A stretch of 64,000 bases of DNA from Myxococcus guangdongensis (GTDB taxonomy: Bacteria > Myxococcota > Myxococcia > Myxococcales > Myxococcaceae): assembly GCF_024198255.1 (NCBI RefSeq), contig NZ_JAJVKW010000015.1, positions 62,001 to 126,000 on the forward strand. The letters run 5' to 3'. The translations under genes were made by a program, and so were the position numbers. The notes under the pieces were generated by a model that saw nothing but the letters and a program-made list of their open reading frames with translations, made no database searches and was not told the origin of the DNA. Positions 1 through 11,199 of this stretch are shown here, in pieces (position 1 is the stretch's first letter; every line of letters starts with the position of its first letter).

Positions 1-2
1 CC

Positions 3-236
3 TTCATGAAGGAGATGACTCCTTCCGCCGCGCTGGCTGAGATTGTCGGCACCAAGCCGCTGCCGCGCACCGAGGTCGTCAAGAAGCTCTGGGCGTACAT
101 CAAGAAGAACAACCTCCAGGACGCGAAGAACAAGCGGCAGATCAACGCCGACGACAAGCTCAAGCCCATCTTCGGCGGCAAGAAGAACGTCACCATGTTC
201 GAGATGACCTCGCTGGTGAACAAGCAGCTGAGCTGA
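3..236 (+). CDS. SWIB/MDM2-domain protein, 5' end outside the window
   Basis: The visible 76-78 residues form almost a complete SWIB/MDM2 fold. They include the PLPRTEVVKKLWAYIKKNNLQD helix pair, the INADDKLKPIFGGK segment and the closing MFEMTSLVNKQL helix. The frame stays open to the window edge (a Phe codon precedes the first Met). In bacteria such domains often follow a Lys/Ala-rich DNA-binding tail, so the true start probably lies upstream. SWIB domains are linked to chromatin or DNA topology; in bacteria they occur alone or fused to topoisomerases, and the role here is unknown. A strong intrinsic terminator follows the stop codon. The family call is firm; the function is inferred. Confidence 0.85.
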   Translation, partial: FMKEMTPSAALAEIVGTKPLPRTEVVKKLWAYIKKNNLQDAKNKRQINADDKLKPIFGGKKNVTMFEMTSLVNKQLS

Positions 237-269
237 ACCCAAGGCCGGGTCACCCGGCGGCTGCATCTC

Positions 270-308
270 GAGGGCTCTCCGGAGGATTCCGGTGAGCCCT
301 CTGCTTTT
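270..308 (+). terminator. Rho-independent terminator of the SWIB gene
   Basis: An 8-bp stem GAGGGCTC/GAGCCCTC (270-277 with 294-301) continues through a T-T mismatch into CCGGA/TCCGG around a GGAT tetraloop. TGCTTTT follows. The GGAGGA that looks like a ribosome-binding site at 281-286 is part of this hairpin. A second small hairpin (GCCGGG/CCCGGC) lies just upstream at about 244-258. Confidence 0.85.
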
Positions 309-414
309 GTGGCGAGGGGCTCGTGGGAATCCGGGCCCTTGGAGCGTTGGCTGGAGGTCGGAAGGCACTCTGGGCTCTGGCGCGGCGGGCGATGGCGCCC
401 TACCTCTGGGCCCC

Positions 415-3400
415 ATGCTCCGCGACGGATTGGAAGAAGAGGGGACGGCTCCCACGGGCTCGTCGGGTGCCACCTTGAGCGCCGAGGCCCTGGCCGAGGG
501 CCTGTTCAAGCGGGTGAAGGACGCGCTGGTCGAGCGCCCGCGCACGCCGCTCTCCACCTACCGCGTGCAGCTGCACCAGGGCTTCAACTTCCAGCAGGCG
601 CGCGCCGTGGTGCCGTTCCTGCGCCGCCTGGGCATCAGCGACCTGTACGCGTCCCCCTACCTCAAGGCGACGCCGGGCAGCACCCACGGCTACGACTGCG
701 TGGACCATCAGCACCTCAACCCGGAGGTGGGCTCCACCGAGGACCACCAGGCCCTGTGCGCCACGTTGCAGGAGCACGGCATGGGGCAGGTGCTGGACGT
801 GGTGCCCAACCACATGGGCATCGAGCGCGGCAACCCGCTCTGGTTCGACGTGCTGGAGAACGGCCCGTCGTCCGTCTACGCCAAGTACTTCGACATCGAC
901 TGGTCGCCGGTGAAGGACGAGCTGCGCGACAAGGTGCTGCTGCCCATCCTGGGAGACCAGTACGGCGTGGTGCTGGAGAAGGGCGAGTTGAAGCTGTCCT
1001 TCCGCGACGGCGCCTTCTTCGTGAACTACTACGACCACCTGCTGCCCCTGGCGCCCCGGCAGTACGGCCGCGTGCTGCGCCACGGGTTGGAGCGACTGGA
1101 GGCGAAGCTGGGCGCGGAGGCCGAGCCCATGGTGGAGCTGCTCTCCATCCTCACGGCCATCGAGCACCTGCCGCTGCGCACCGAGGTGGAGCGCCCCCGC
1201 GTCGTCGAGCGGCACCGCGAGAAGGAGGTCATCAAGCGCCGGCTCGCCGCGGTGGCGCGGACGAGCCCCGAGGTGGCCGCGTACATCGAGGACAACATCC
1301 GCGTCTTCAACGGCGAGCCGGGCAACCCGCGCTCGTTCGACCTGTTGGACCGGGTGCTGGCCTCGTGCAGCTACCGGCTGGCGCACTGGCGGGTGGCGGG
1401 GGAGGAGATCAACTACCGGCGCTTCTTCGACATCAACGGCCTGGCGGCCATCCGCGTGGAGGACCCGGAGGTGTTCCAGGAGGCGCACGCGCGGGTCTTC
1501 CGCTGGCTGCGCGACGGCTGCGTCACCGGGCTGCGCATCGACCATCCGGACGGCCTGTTCGACCCGACCGCGTACTTCCTGGACCTGCAGGAGCGCTACT
1601 TCGTGGAGCGCGCGCACGCGGTGTTCCTCCAGGACCTGGCCGGGGACGACACGCGCTGGCCCGGCGTGGAGGTGTCGCTCAAGGAGCGCTGGCGCGCGGA
1701 GGTGACGCAGTCGCCGGACAGCGTCCTGCGCAAGGCGCTGTACGTGGTGGTGGAGAAGATTCAAGGCGGCCGCGAGCGCATCCCCGAGGCGTGGGCGGTG
1801 CACGGCACCACCGGCTACCGCTTCGCCAACGCGGTGAGCGGCGTCTTCGTGCACCCCGCCGCGGAGCCGCACCTGACGGAGACGTACGAGCGGCTCACCG
1901 GGGAGAAGGGCGACTTCGCCGAGCTCGTCTACCAGAAGAAGCTGCTCATCATGCGCGTGTCCATGGCGAGCGAAATCAACGTGCTGGCGCACGAGCTCAA
2001 CCGCATCTCGGAGATGAGCCGCAGGACGCGCGACTTCACGCTCAACTCGCTGAGGCGCGCGCTGGTGGAGTTCATCGCGCTGTTCCCCGTGTACCGCACG
2101 TACGTGGACGGCTGGCGGCCGGGGCTGGACGCGCGCGACGTGCAGTACGTGGAGTGGACCATCCAGCGCGCCAAGGAGCGCAACGCCACCACCAACGCGT
2201 CCATCTTCGACTTCCTGCGCGACATCCTCCTGCGCCAGTACCCGCCCCAGTCCGACGAGCGCGAGCGCGCCGTCATGCTGCGCTTCGCCATGAAGCTGCA
2301 GCAGGTGACGGGGCCCGTCATGGCCAAGGGCCTGGAGGACACCGTCTTCTACATCTACAACCGGCTGGTGAGCCTCAACGAGGTGGGCGGTGAGCCCGAG
2401 CGCTTCGGCACGCGCACCACCACCTTCCACCTGCGCAACCAGGAGCGCGCCGAGCACTGGCCGGCGAGCCAGCTCACCACCAGCACCCACGACACCAAGC
2501 GCAGCGAGGACGTGCGCGCGCGCATCAACGTGCTGACGGAGCTGCCCGAGGAGTGGCGCAAGCTGGCGCGGCGCTGGCTGCGGCTGACGGAGAAGTTCGC
2601 GCAGGCCCTGCCGTCCGGCGCGGCCCCCAGCGCCAACGACGTGTACCTGTTCCTCCAGACGCTGGTGGGCGCCTGGCCCATGGGGGAGACGCTGTCCCCC
2701 GAGTCCCGGGCCGACTTCCACCGCCGGATGCGCGAGTACATGTCCAAGGCCATCAAGGAGGCCAAGGTCCGCACCTCCTGGACCAACCCGGACAGCGCCT
2801 ACGACGACGCGGTGGCGTCCTTCGTGGACGCGTGCTTCGACGAGGCGAAGGGCGGAGGCTTCCTGGAGGAGGTGCGCGTCTTCAAGCGCCGCATCGAGCG
2901 CGCGGGCCAGCACAACGCCCTGAGCCAGCTCCTCCTGAAGCTCGCGTCGCCCGGCGTGGTGGACACGTACCAGGGCTGCGAGCTGTGGGATTTGTCCCTG
3001 GTGGACCCGGACAACCGGCGGCCGGTGGACTTCACCCTGCGCTCCAAGCTCCTGGAGGAGCTGGACGCCCAGGCGCGCGAGGACGCCCCCGGGCTGTGCT
3101 CGCGGCTGGTGGCGGGCCTGGATGACGGGCGGGCCAAGCTCTTCCTGCTGGCCCACGGGCTGCGGCTGCGTCAGCGTCAGCAGGAGCTGTTCCGGCGGGG
3201 CGGCTACCGGGCGCTGGAGCTGTCCGGGCCCCGCTCCCAGGCGGCGGTGGCCTTCTCGCGCGAGCTGGACGACGCGGGCGTGGTGGTGTGCGCGCCGCGT
3301 TACGTGCTGGAGGCCCTGGAGTCCCCCCAGGGGCTCCGCGGCGCCTATGCCGACACGTTCCTGGACCTTCCCGAGGCATATGCGGGCATGATGTTCCGCG

Positions 3401-3512
3401 ATGTCTTCACCGGGCGACAGGTGCGGCCCGAGCGGGGTGCGGGTGGCGTGGTGCTGCCCCTCGCGCCGCTCCTGGAGCGGTTCCCGGTGGTGCTGCTGGA
3501 GAGGAGCACGGG

Positions 3513-3516
<4 letters not shown>
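415..3516 (+). CDS. treY: Maltooligosyl trehalose synthase
   Basis: This is a GH13-family intramolecular transglucosylase that converts the reducing-end alpha-1,4 bond of maltooligosaccharides to alpha-1,1, the first step of the TreY-TreZ trehalose route. The N-terminus has the family signature PLSTYRVQLH. Catalytic regions are visible: GLRIDHPDG (nucleophile about Asp376), VVVEKIQ (acid/base about Glu447) and TSTHDTKRSEDVRAR (Asp about 693). The frame is open from a GTG at 292, but that codon lies inside the terminator of the previous gene, and the residues up to 414 are low-complexity. I therefore start at ATG 415 (1033 aa), although its ribosome-binding site is weak. The gene overlaps glgX by ATGA. 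No treZ is visible in the window. Confidence 0.93.
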
Positions 3517-5651
<2,135 letters not shown>

Positions 5652-5775
5652 CGCTCCAGGCGGGGACGGGTGGACCAGGCCTGCGGATGGGGGCCTGGGC
5701 GGTTACACGGAAGTGTCGACGCCCGGACGCGCCGCCGCTAGGGTGCGCCCGCCGTTCCTGAAACAGGATTCATAC

Positions 5776-6726
5776 GTGAATACGCAAGTCGCGCTCTGGG
5801 TGGGCTTCAACCTCTTCGTCCTGGCGATGCTCGCCGTGGACCTCGGGCTGTTCCACCGCAAGGACCACGCGGTGACGCCCAAGGAAGCGGGCATCTGGAC
5901 GCTGGTGTGGATCACCATCAGCCTGACGTTCTGCGGAGGCATCTGGTACTTCGCCGGCAGCACGCCCGCGCTCCAGTGGGTGACGGCCTATGTCGTGGAG
6001 TACTCGCTCTCCGTCGACAACCTGTTCGTCTTCCTGCTGGTGTTCAGCTACTTCCGGGTGGCGCCCGAGCACCAGCACCGGGTGCTGTTCTGGGGCATCC
6101 TGGGCGCGTTCGTCATGCGCGCGGTGCTCATCATCGCGGGCACGGCGCTGGTGTCGCGCTTCCACTGGCTCATCTACCTGTTCGGCGCCTTCCTCGTCTT
6201 CACCGCGGTGAAGATGCTCTTCTCCAAGGACGAGGAGATCGACCCGGAGCAGCAGAGCATCGTCAAGCTGGCGCGCCGGGTGCTGCCGGTGGCCCGCATG
6301 GGCGAAGGCAGCCGCTTCTTCGTCACCGAGGATGGCCGGCGCAAGGTGACGCCGCTGTTCATCGTCCTGCTGGTGGTGGAGGCCACGGACCTGCTCTTCG
6401 CCCTGGACTCCATCCCCGCGGTGCTGGGCATCAGTCAGGACGCGTTCATCGTCTACACGTCCAACGTGTGCGCCATCCTGGGCCTGCGCTCGCTGTTCTT
6501 CGTCGTGGCCAGCCTGATGGAGAAGTTCCACTTCCTGAAGCTGGGGCTGAGCGCCATCCTGGCCTTCGTGGGCGTGAAGATGCTCATCACGTACTTCGAC
6601 ATCCACATGCACATCGGCCTGTCGCTGGGCGTGATTGGCGGCATCCTCCTGACGGCCATCGTCGCCTCGCTCATCTGGCCCAAGAGCCCGGAGCCCGGTC
6701 ATGACCGGGAGAGCGCCAAGACCTGA
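5776..6726 (+). CDS. TerC/Alx-family integral membrane protein
   Basis: This is a polytopic inner-membrane protein of 316 aa. It carries the family hallmarks EYSLSVDNLFVFLLVF and EATDLLFALDSIPAVLGISQD, whose membrane acidic residues are conserved in TerC/Alx proteins, followed by YTSNVCAILGLRSLFF. The family is linked to tellurite resistance, alkaline-induced Alx and Mn2+ export; the substrate here cannot be read from sequence. A GTG start at 5776 is chosen because CAGGA lies 7 nt upstream and the preceding in-frame residues (from 5713) are not family-like. No obvious yybP-ykoY-type manganese riboswitch was recognised in the roughly 120-nt leader. Confidence 0.9.
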   Translation: MNTQVALWVGFNLFVLAMLAVDLGLFHRKDHAVTPKEAGIWTLVWITISLTFCGGIWYFAGSTPALQWVTAYVVEYSLSVDNLFVFLLVFSYFRVAPEHQHRVLFWGILGAFVMRAVLIIAGTALVSRFHWLIYLFGAFLVFTAVKMLFSKDEEIDPEQQSIVKLARRVLPVARMGEGSRFFVTEDGRRKVTPLFIVLLVVEATDLLFALDSIPAVLGISQDAFIVYTSNVCAILGLRSLFFVVASLMEKFHFLKLGLSAILAFVGVKMLITYFDIHMHIGLSLGVIGGILLTAIVASLIWPKSPEPGHDRESAKT

Positions 6727-6796
6727 GCCCGGGTGCGGGGGGGGGGCGCCGGGGTTTTGCTTGCAACCCGGGGGCCTTGCCTTCAAATGTGGAGGC

Positions 6797-7183
6797 ATGT
6801 CTTCCAGCGCCACCACTGATGGCATCCGAATCACCGTGAAGCCGGCCTACTGGCCCGAGCGCAGCTCGCCCGAGTCGGGGCAGTACGCGTTCATGTACAC
6901 GGTGGAAATCGTCAACGAGGGGGAGGCGCCCGCGCAGCTCAAGGCGCGGCACTGGGTCATCACGGATGCCTCCGGGAAGGTGGAGGAGGTGAAGGGGGAG
7001 GGCGTGGTGGGTCGCCAGCCTCGCGTGGCCCCGGGCGAGCGCTTCGAGTACACGAGCTGGGCGATGCTGCGCACGCCCTTCGGGACGATGCGCGGCAGCT
7101 ACGACATGGAGCGCCCGGACGGCTCGCACTTCGAGGCGCGCATCGCCGAGTTCGCCCTCACGCTGCCCAACGCCCTGCACTGA
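6797..7183 (+). CDS. apaG: ApaG-domain protein (Co2+/Mg2+ efflux protein ApaG)
   Basis: The 128 residues match a full-length ApaG beta-sandwich: ITVKPAYWPERSSPE, YTVEIVNEGEAPAQLKARHWVITDASG, VVGRQPRVAPGERFEYTSWAMLRTPFGTMRGSY. ApaG proteins are linked to Co2+/Mg2+ homeostasis and often neighbour apaH or ksgA; the biochemical function is unclear. The start at 6797 gives the usual family length, although the upstream GGAGG is unusually close (1 nt). The stop TGA overlaps the hemH ATG (TGATG), which predicts translational coupling. A run of ten G (6737-6746) lies in the upstream intergenic region. Confidence 0.92.
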   Translation: MSSSATTDGIRITVKPAYWPERSSPESGQYAFMYTVEIVNEGEAPAQLKARHWVITDASGKVEEVKGEGVVGRQPRVAPGERFEYTSWAMLRTPFGTMRGSYDMERPDGSHFEARIAEFALTLPNALH

Positions 7184-8274
7184 TGAACACGCCCGCCAAC
7201 AAGCCAGGGCTGCTGCTCGTCAACCTGGGCACGCCGGACGCGCCCCACAGCGGGCCGGTGCGGCGCTACCTGCGCGAGTTCCTGAGCGACCCCCGGGTGG
7301 TGGACATCCACCCCGTGGGGCGCTGGATGCTGCTCAACCTCATCATCCTGCCCACGCGCCCGGCCAAGAGCGCGGAGGCGTACCGCAAGGTGTGGATGCC
7401 GGAGGGCTCGCCGCTCCTGGTGTACAGCCGGGCGCTGGAGGTGGCGGTGCGCGAGAAGCTGGGCCACGCGTACGACGTGGCGCTGGCCATGCGCTACGGC
7501 AGCCCGTCCATCCCCGACACGGTGGCGGCGATGCGCGCGCGCGGCGTGTCGGACTTCACGGTGCTGCCGCTGTACCCGCAGGAGGCCACGTCCTCGTCGG
7601 CGTCCTCGCTCGCGCGGGTGTACGAGGTGCTCTCCAGCGGCTGGGACGTGCCCAACGTGCGCGCGGTGCCGGCCTTCCATGGGCACCCGTCGTTCCTGGA
7701 TGCCTTCGCGGAAGTGGCGCGGCCGGTGATTGCCGAGGCGCGGGCGGACCACGTGCTCTTCAGCTACCACGGCGTGCCGGAGCGCCACGTGCGCAAGACG
7801 GACACGTCGGGGCGGCACTGCTTCGCGTCCGCGGGGTGCTGTGACGCGCTCACGGACGCCAACCGGCACTGCTACCGGGCCCAGTGCTTCGCCACCACGC
7901 GGGGGATTGTCGAGCGGCTGGGGCTTGCCCAGGGCGGCTTCAGCGTGTCCTTCCAGTCGCGACTGGGGCGCACGCCGTGGGTGAAGCCCTACACGGACCT
8001 GGTGCTGCCGGAGCTGGCGAAGCAGGGCGTGAAGCGGCTGGCGGTGATGTGCCCGTCCTTCGTCGCCGACTGCCTGGAGACGCTGGAAGAGGTGGGCATG
8101 CGGGCCCGCGAGCAGTTCGTCGAGGCGGGGGGCGAGTCGTTGACGCTCGTCCCCTCGCTCAACGCCCACCCGGCGTGGGTGGACGCGGTGGTGCGGATGG
8201 TGCGCGAGTCCGACGGCGCGGCTACTGCTGGGGCTTCGCCGTGGCAGCAGGGGGCGCCGACTCCCGCGCGGTGA
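7183..8274 (+). CDS. hemH: Ferrochelatase with internal Cys-rich insert
   Basis: This enzyme inserts Fe2+ into protoporphyrin (or coproporphyrin) in the last steps of heme synthesis. The 363 aa include VNLGTPDAP at the N-terminus, MRYGSPSI, the catalytic-His region FSYHGVPERH and the FVADCLETLEE region. Between about residues 213 and 235 there is an insertion with five cysteines (HCFASAGCC...HCYRAQC). Bacterial ferrochelatases with an internal Cys insert that binds a [2Fe-2S] cluster are known, and this pattern fits that class; cluster binding is inferred. The gene is coupled to apaG by TGATG. Its last 53 nt overlap the convergent lipoprotein gene. Confidence 0.96.
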   Translation: MNTPANKPGLLLVNLGTPDAPHSGPVRRYLREFLSDPRVVDIHPVGRWMLLNLIILPTRPAKSAEAYRKVWMPEGSPLLVYSRALEVAVREKLGHAYDVALAMRYGSPSIPDTVAAMRARGVSDFTVLPLYPQEATSSSASSLARVYEVLSSGWDVPNVRAVPAFHGHPSFLDAFAEVARPVIAEARADHVLFSYHGVPERHVRKTDTSGRHCFASAGCCDALTDANRHCYRAQCFATTRGIVERLGLAQGGFSVSFQSRLGRTPWVKPYTDLVLPELAKQGVKRLAVMCPSFVADCLETLEEVGMRAREQFVEAGGESLTLVPSLNAHPAWVDAVVRMVRESDGAATAGASPWQQGAPTPAR

Positions 8275-9238
8275 GCTGGAGCTTCACCGTGCCGGGCGGC
8301 ACCTGCAGGGCGTTGGTGGGGAAGGGCCCGCGCGAGGACGACGCGATGGTGCCCTCCCACGTGCGCCACCGGCCGGCCTTCACCAGGAACTCCCCCTTGC
8401 CGGTGATGCGCACCTCGGCGCTGGCGTCCGTGGTGGGCGGACCGGCGGACTCGTCCACGGGCTCGGCCTCCTCCTCGGCCGGGTCGTCCGCGCGCGCGGG
8501 CACCGTCGGCGGGGCGCGGCGGCTGGTCACCTTGCCGGAGAGCTGCTCGAGCAGGTCGTACTCCAGCGTGGCCACCTGGTCGCCGCCCTCGGCGGTGAGC
8601 GCGGTGAGCTTCACGCGGTTGCGGCGCTCCGTCTTGGTGGTGGTGAAGAGGGGACCCAGCGCGTCGTGCGTGAGCAGCTCCGTGCCCAGCGCCCAGGTGT
8701 CGTTGGGGCCCACGGGCGCGAGCGGCAGCTCCAGCACCAGCGCGGCGATGTTGCGGTTGATGCCCTGGAGGCCGTCGAGCACGAAGCCGCGCTCGCTCAG
8801 CGCGCCCGTGTCCTCGGTGGTGTCCTTGCCCTCGGGGAGCACGCGCAGGCGGTAGTCGCCGGAGTTGGTGCGCTCCAGCACGTAGGTGAAGCCGCTGGGG
8901 AAGGGCGTGGCGGGGGCGGCGCGCTGGGGCGCGGCCTCCTCCTTGCCCTTGCCCTTCTTGTCCTTGGCGGCAGTCTCCTCGGCGGCCTCCTGCGGCGCGG
9001 GGGCGGCGCCGGAGCGCTCCATCTCCAGGTGGTAGGTGACGGGGGTGCCCGCGGCGAGCTTCCAGCGGAGCGTCACCTTGGACGGGTCGACCGGGGGCTG
9101 GGCGGCGGTGGGCGCGGCTCCGGGGGCGGGCGCGTCCTTCATGCCTGGAGGACGCGGAATGGGCTCGAGCTGGCCTCGGGGTTCTTCCTTGCAGGCGGAC
9201 AACGACAGGGCGACGACCAGTCCGAACAGGCTTCGCAT
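8222..9238 (-). CDS. Hypothetical lipoprotein (possibly DUF6263-like)
   Basis: The start at 9238 gives a clear lipoprotein signal, MRSLFGLVVALSLSAC, so export and lipidation are likely. A Pro/Ala- and Lys/Glu-rich linker follows, with a short KDKKGKGKEE stretch. The body is predicted to be beta-rich (VTLRWKLAAGTPVTYHLEME, LELPLAPVGPNDTWALGTELL, AEVRITGKGEFLVKAGRWRTWEGTIA). The phrase about properties before and after "GPNDTW" recalls DUF6263 lipoproteins, a weak family guess. The function is unknown. The frame extends upstream to 9307, but those residues precede the signal peptide. The 3' end overlaps hemH tail-to-tail by 53 nt. Confidence 0.72.
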   Translation of the reverse strand: MRSLFGLVVALSLSACKEEPRGQLEPIPRPPGMKDAPAPGAAPTAAQPPVDPSKVTLRWKLAAGTPVTYHLEMERSGAAPAPQEAAEETAAKDKKGKGKEEAAPQRAAPATPFPSGFTYVLERTNSGDYRLRVLPEGKDTTEDTGALSERGFVLDGLQGINRNIAALVLELPLAPVGPNDTWALGTELLTHDALGPLFTTTKTERRNRVKLTALTAEGGDQVATLEYDLLEQLSGKVTSRRAPPTVPARADDPAEEEAEPVDESAGPPTTDASAEVRITGKGEFLVKAGRWRTWEGTIASSSRGPFPTNALQVPPGTVKLQLTARESAPPAATAKPQQ

Positions 9239-9410
9239 CACGCGGGGACGCTCCTCTGGGAGTACACGCGGGATATCGGAGCCCCACCAGTCATTCAAGT
9301 CCGTCACCCGGCCGCGTGCGTCCGGGCGGATTCACCGTGGGAGTGGCCCTCGGGCGCCCGGGGGCCCTCGCGGTGCTCTTTGGGGCCGCGAGCGTTGTCC
9401 GGATGCGTCA

Positions 9411-9995
9411 TCAGGGCGAGTGGGCCACGTAGAGGTCCACCTGCTCCTTCACCTTGTGGGCGAAGTCGGGGTTGAGGCGCTCGAGGATGGCCCACTCCAG
9501 GTCCAGGTCGCGGCGGATGTTGGCGCGGGCGGAGCGCGTCTGGAGCTCGGGCTCGGAGGCGATGAGCTCGGCGGGGGCGGCGTTGGGCTTGTCGTCGAGG
9601 GTGGCGCCCGTCGTCTGGCGCAGACCGAAGGGCAGGGCCTGGGTCCTGGCGAAGGTGGTGGCGGCCATCTCGTAGGCGCGCACGACGAAGCGGCCATCCG
9701 CGCGGACGCGGCCCTCGATGTAGAGGCGCGACCAGCTGGAGCCCATGTCGTAGCTGCCGTTCACCTTCCACGGTGTCTGGAGGAAGTAGGGGTCGGTGCT
9801 GGGCAGCAGCGCGTAGCCGCGCTCGCTGAGCTCCGCTTCCGCGGCCTTCATCACCTGCATGGCGGGCAGGTCGTAGACCACGAGCCCGCTGGTTCGACCG
9901 AGCAGCGCCTTCTGGGGACTGCTGGTGCAGCCGGATGCGCACACGGCGGCCATCAGGCCCGCCCATGGGGCGAGCCACCGTCTCGTCATCGTCAT
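9411..9995 (-). CDS. Hypothetical lipoprotein
   Basis: This 194-residue protein has a lipoprotein signal ending LMAAVCASGC, followed by about 170 residues with no family I recognise. Visible stretches include YDLPAMQVMKAAEAELSERGYALLPSTDPYFLQTPWKVNG, a central beta-rich part (RLYIEGRVRADGRFVVRAYEMAATTF) and a charged C-terminal helix (RRDLDLEWAILERLNPDFAHKVKEQVD). The layout suggests an envelope protein with an alpha/beta body. ATG 9995 is preferred because a GAGG lies about 6 nt upstream; ATG 9989 is the alternative. It stands alone between the upstream lipoprotein gene and tsaC, on the same strand. Confidence 0.68.
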   Translation of the reverse strand: MTMTRRWLAPWAGLMAAVCASGCTSSPQKALLGRTSGLVVYDLPAMQVMKAAEAELSERGYALLPSTDPYFLQTPWKVNGSYDMGSSWSRLYIEGRVRADGRFVVRAYEMAATTFARTQALPFGLRQTTGATLDDKPNAAPAELIASEPELQTRSARANIRRDLDLEWAILERLNPDFAHKVKEQVDLYVAHSP

Positions 9996-10196
9996 CGTCG
10001 CCTCGTTCGGGGTGTGGGCCGCGTGTGGAGGAGACTCGCCTCGCACGCGGGACATCTTGAACAACGCGGCGATGCTCGCGGCATATCGCGCGGCGCCGGA
10101 CTCGGGCGGAGGCTGTCTCCCGTCGCGCGTCGCAGGTGGCGCGAGGCGCCGCGCTCATGCTCCAGCCTTGCGTGTCGGGGCGCGAGGATGAACCGC

Positions 10197-11168
10197 TCAG
10201 TGATTCGGACCACGAGGCGCGGCGGCTCGCGCGAGCCTGTCCCGCACCGCGATGCCCAGGCCGCTCGCCGAGGGCAGGCAGGCCACGAGCACGTCGTGGC
10301 CCTTCTCGTCCGCCTCGCGCAGCCTCGCGTACAACACGCGCGCCGCGCCCGCCGGGTCCTCCGGCACGTCGAAGCGCGGCACGTCGCCCGGGAGCTCCAG
10401 TCCTCGTGGACCGAGCACGCCGACACTCAAGCCCTGCTCCCTCAACGCGCGCACCCGCGCCGCGGCCTCTCCGGGCTCCGCGAGCACCACGCCCGCGCGG
10501 GGCGCGTAGTGCGACTCCAGCGAGCCGGACACGCGGACCCTGGACGCGACGCGCACCGGCACCGGATGCCCCAGCACGCGCTCGATGGCCTCGGCCGACA
10601 GCCCGCCGGGCCGGAGGATGGCGGGCGAGCCGGAGCTCACGTCGACGATGGTGGACTCGACGCCCACGTCACACGGTCCACCATCCAACACCAGGTCCAC
10701 GTCGCTCCCCAGGTCCACCCGCACGTGCTCCGCGGTGGTGGGGCTCACGCGGCCGAAGCGGTTGGCGCTCGGCGCCGCCACGCCGCCGCCCAGGGCCTTC
10801 AGCACCGCGAGCGCCACGGGGTGTCCGGGCACGCGCAGGGCCACCGTGTCCTGGCCGCCGGTGATGGCGTCCGTGGCGCGCGGCGTGCGCGGGAGCACCA
10901 TCGTGAGGGGACCCGGCCAGAAGGCCTCGGCGAGGCGGCGCGCGGCCTCGGGGACCTCCCGGGCCCACGAGGACAGGTGCTCGACCCCCGCCAGGTGGAC
11001 GATGAGCGGATGGGTGGCCGGACGGCCCTTGATGGCGAAGACACGGCGCACGGCCAGCTCGTCCTCGGCGTTGGCCGCCAGGCCATACACCGTCTCCGTT
11101 GGCAGGGCGATGACACCACCACTGCGCAGCACTTCCACCGCGCGTTCGACGAGCTCCGGCTTTACCAT
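10197..11168 (-). CDS. tsaC: L-threonylcarbamoyladenylate synthase (Sua5/YrdC/TsaC)
   Basis: This enzyme makes threonylcarbamoyl-AMP from Thr, bicarbonate and ATP for the universal tRNA t6A37 modification. The N-terminal YrdC domain shows GGVIALPTETVYGLAANA, IKGRPATHPLIVHL, FWPGPLTMVLPRT, VALRVPGHPVA and APSANRFGRVSPTTAEHV. The LRPGG linker leads into a C-terminal Sua5 domain (about residues 200-323). The 323 aa therefore fit the long Sua5 form, not the short TsaC form. The start at 11168 (MVKPELVERA) sits 31 bp from the divergent epimerase gene. Residues upstream of this Met in the same frame are antisense to that gene and were not used. Confidence 0.94.
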   Translation of the reverse strand: MVKPELVERAVEVLRSGGVIALPTETVYGLAANAEDELAVRRVFAIKGRPATHPLIVHLAGVEHLSSWAREVPEAARRLAEAFWPGPLTMVLPRTPRATDAITGGQDTVALRVPGHPVALAVLKALGGGVAAPSANRFGRVSPTTAEHVRVDLGSDVDLVLDGGPCDVGVESTIVDVSSGSPAILRPGGLSAEAIERVLGHPVPVRVASRVRVSGSLESHYAPRAGVVLAEPGEAAARVRALREQGLSVGVLGPRGLELPGDVPRFDVPEDPAGAARVLYARLREADEKGHDVLVACLPSASGLGIAVRDRLARAAAPRGPNH

Positions 11169-11199
11169 GCGATGCCGCACTGTCGCGCCAGGAGGCGTC

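Noticed and set aside
400..3156. 918-aa open frame antisense to treY
   Set aside because: It is a shadow frame caused by high GC at the third codon position. Its product is His/Val/Leu/Ala/Arg-rich without domains, while treY has catalytic motifs throughout.
5675..5698. Hairpin after glgX as a terminator
   Set aside because: A 7-bp stem is present but no T-run follows; evidence is too weak to list as a feature.
6737..6746. Run of ten G as a phase-variable tract
   Set aside because: It lies between genes, about 50 nt ahead of apaG, and no promoter element or frame depends on it. Such runs also arise by chance in very GC-rich DNA.
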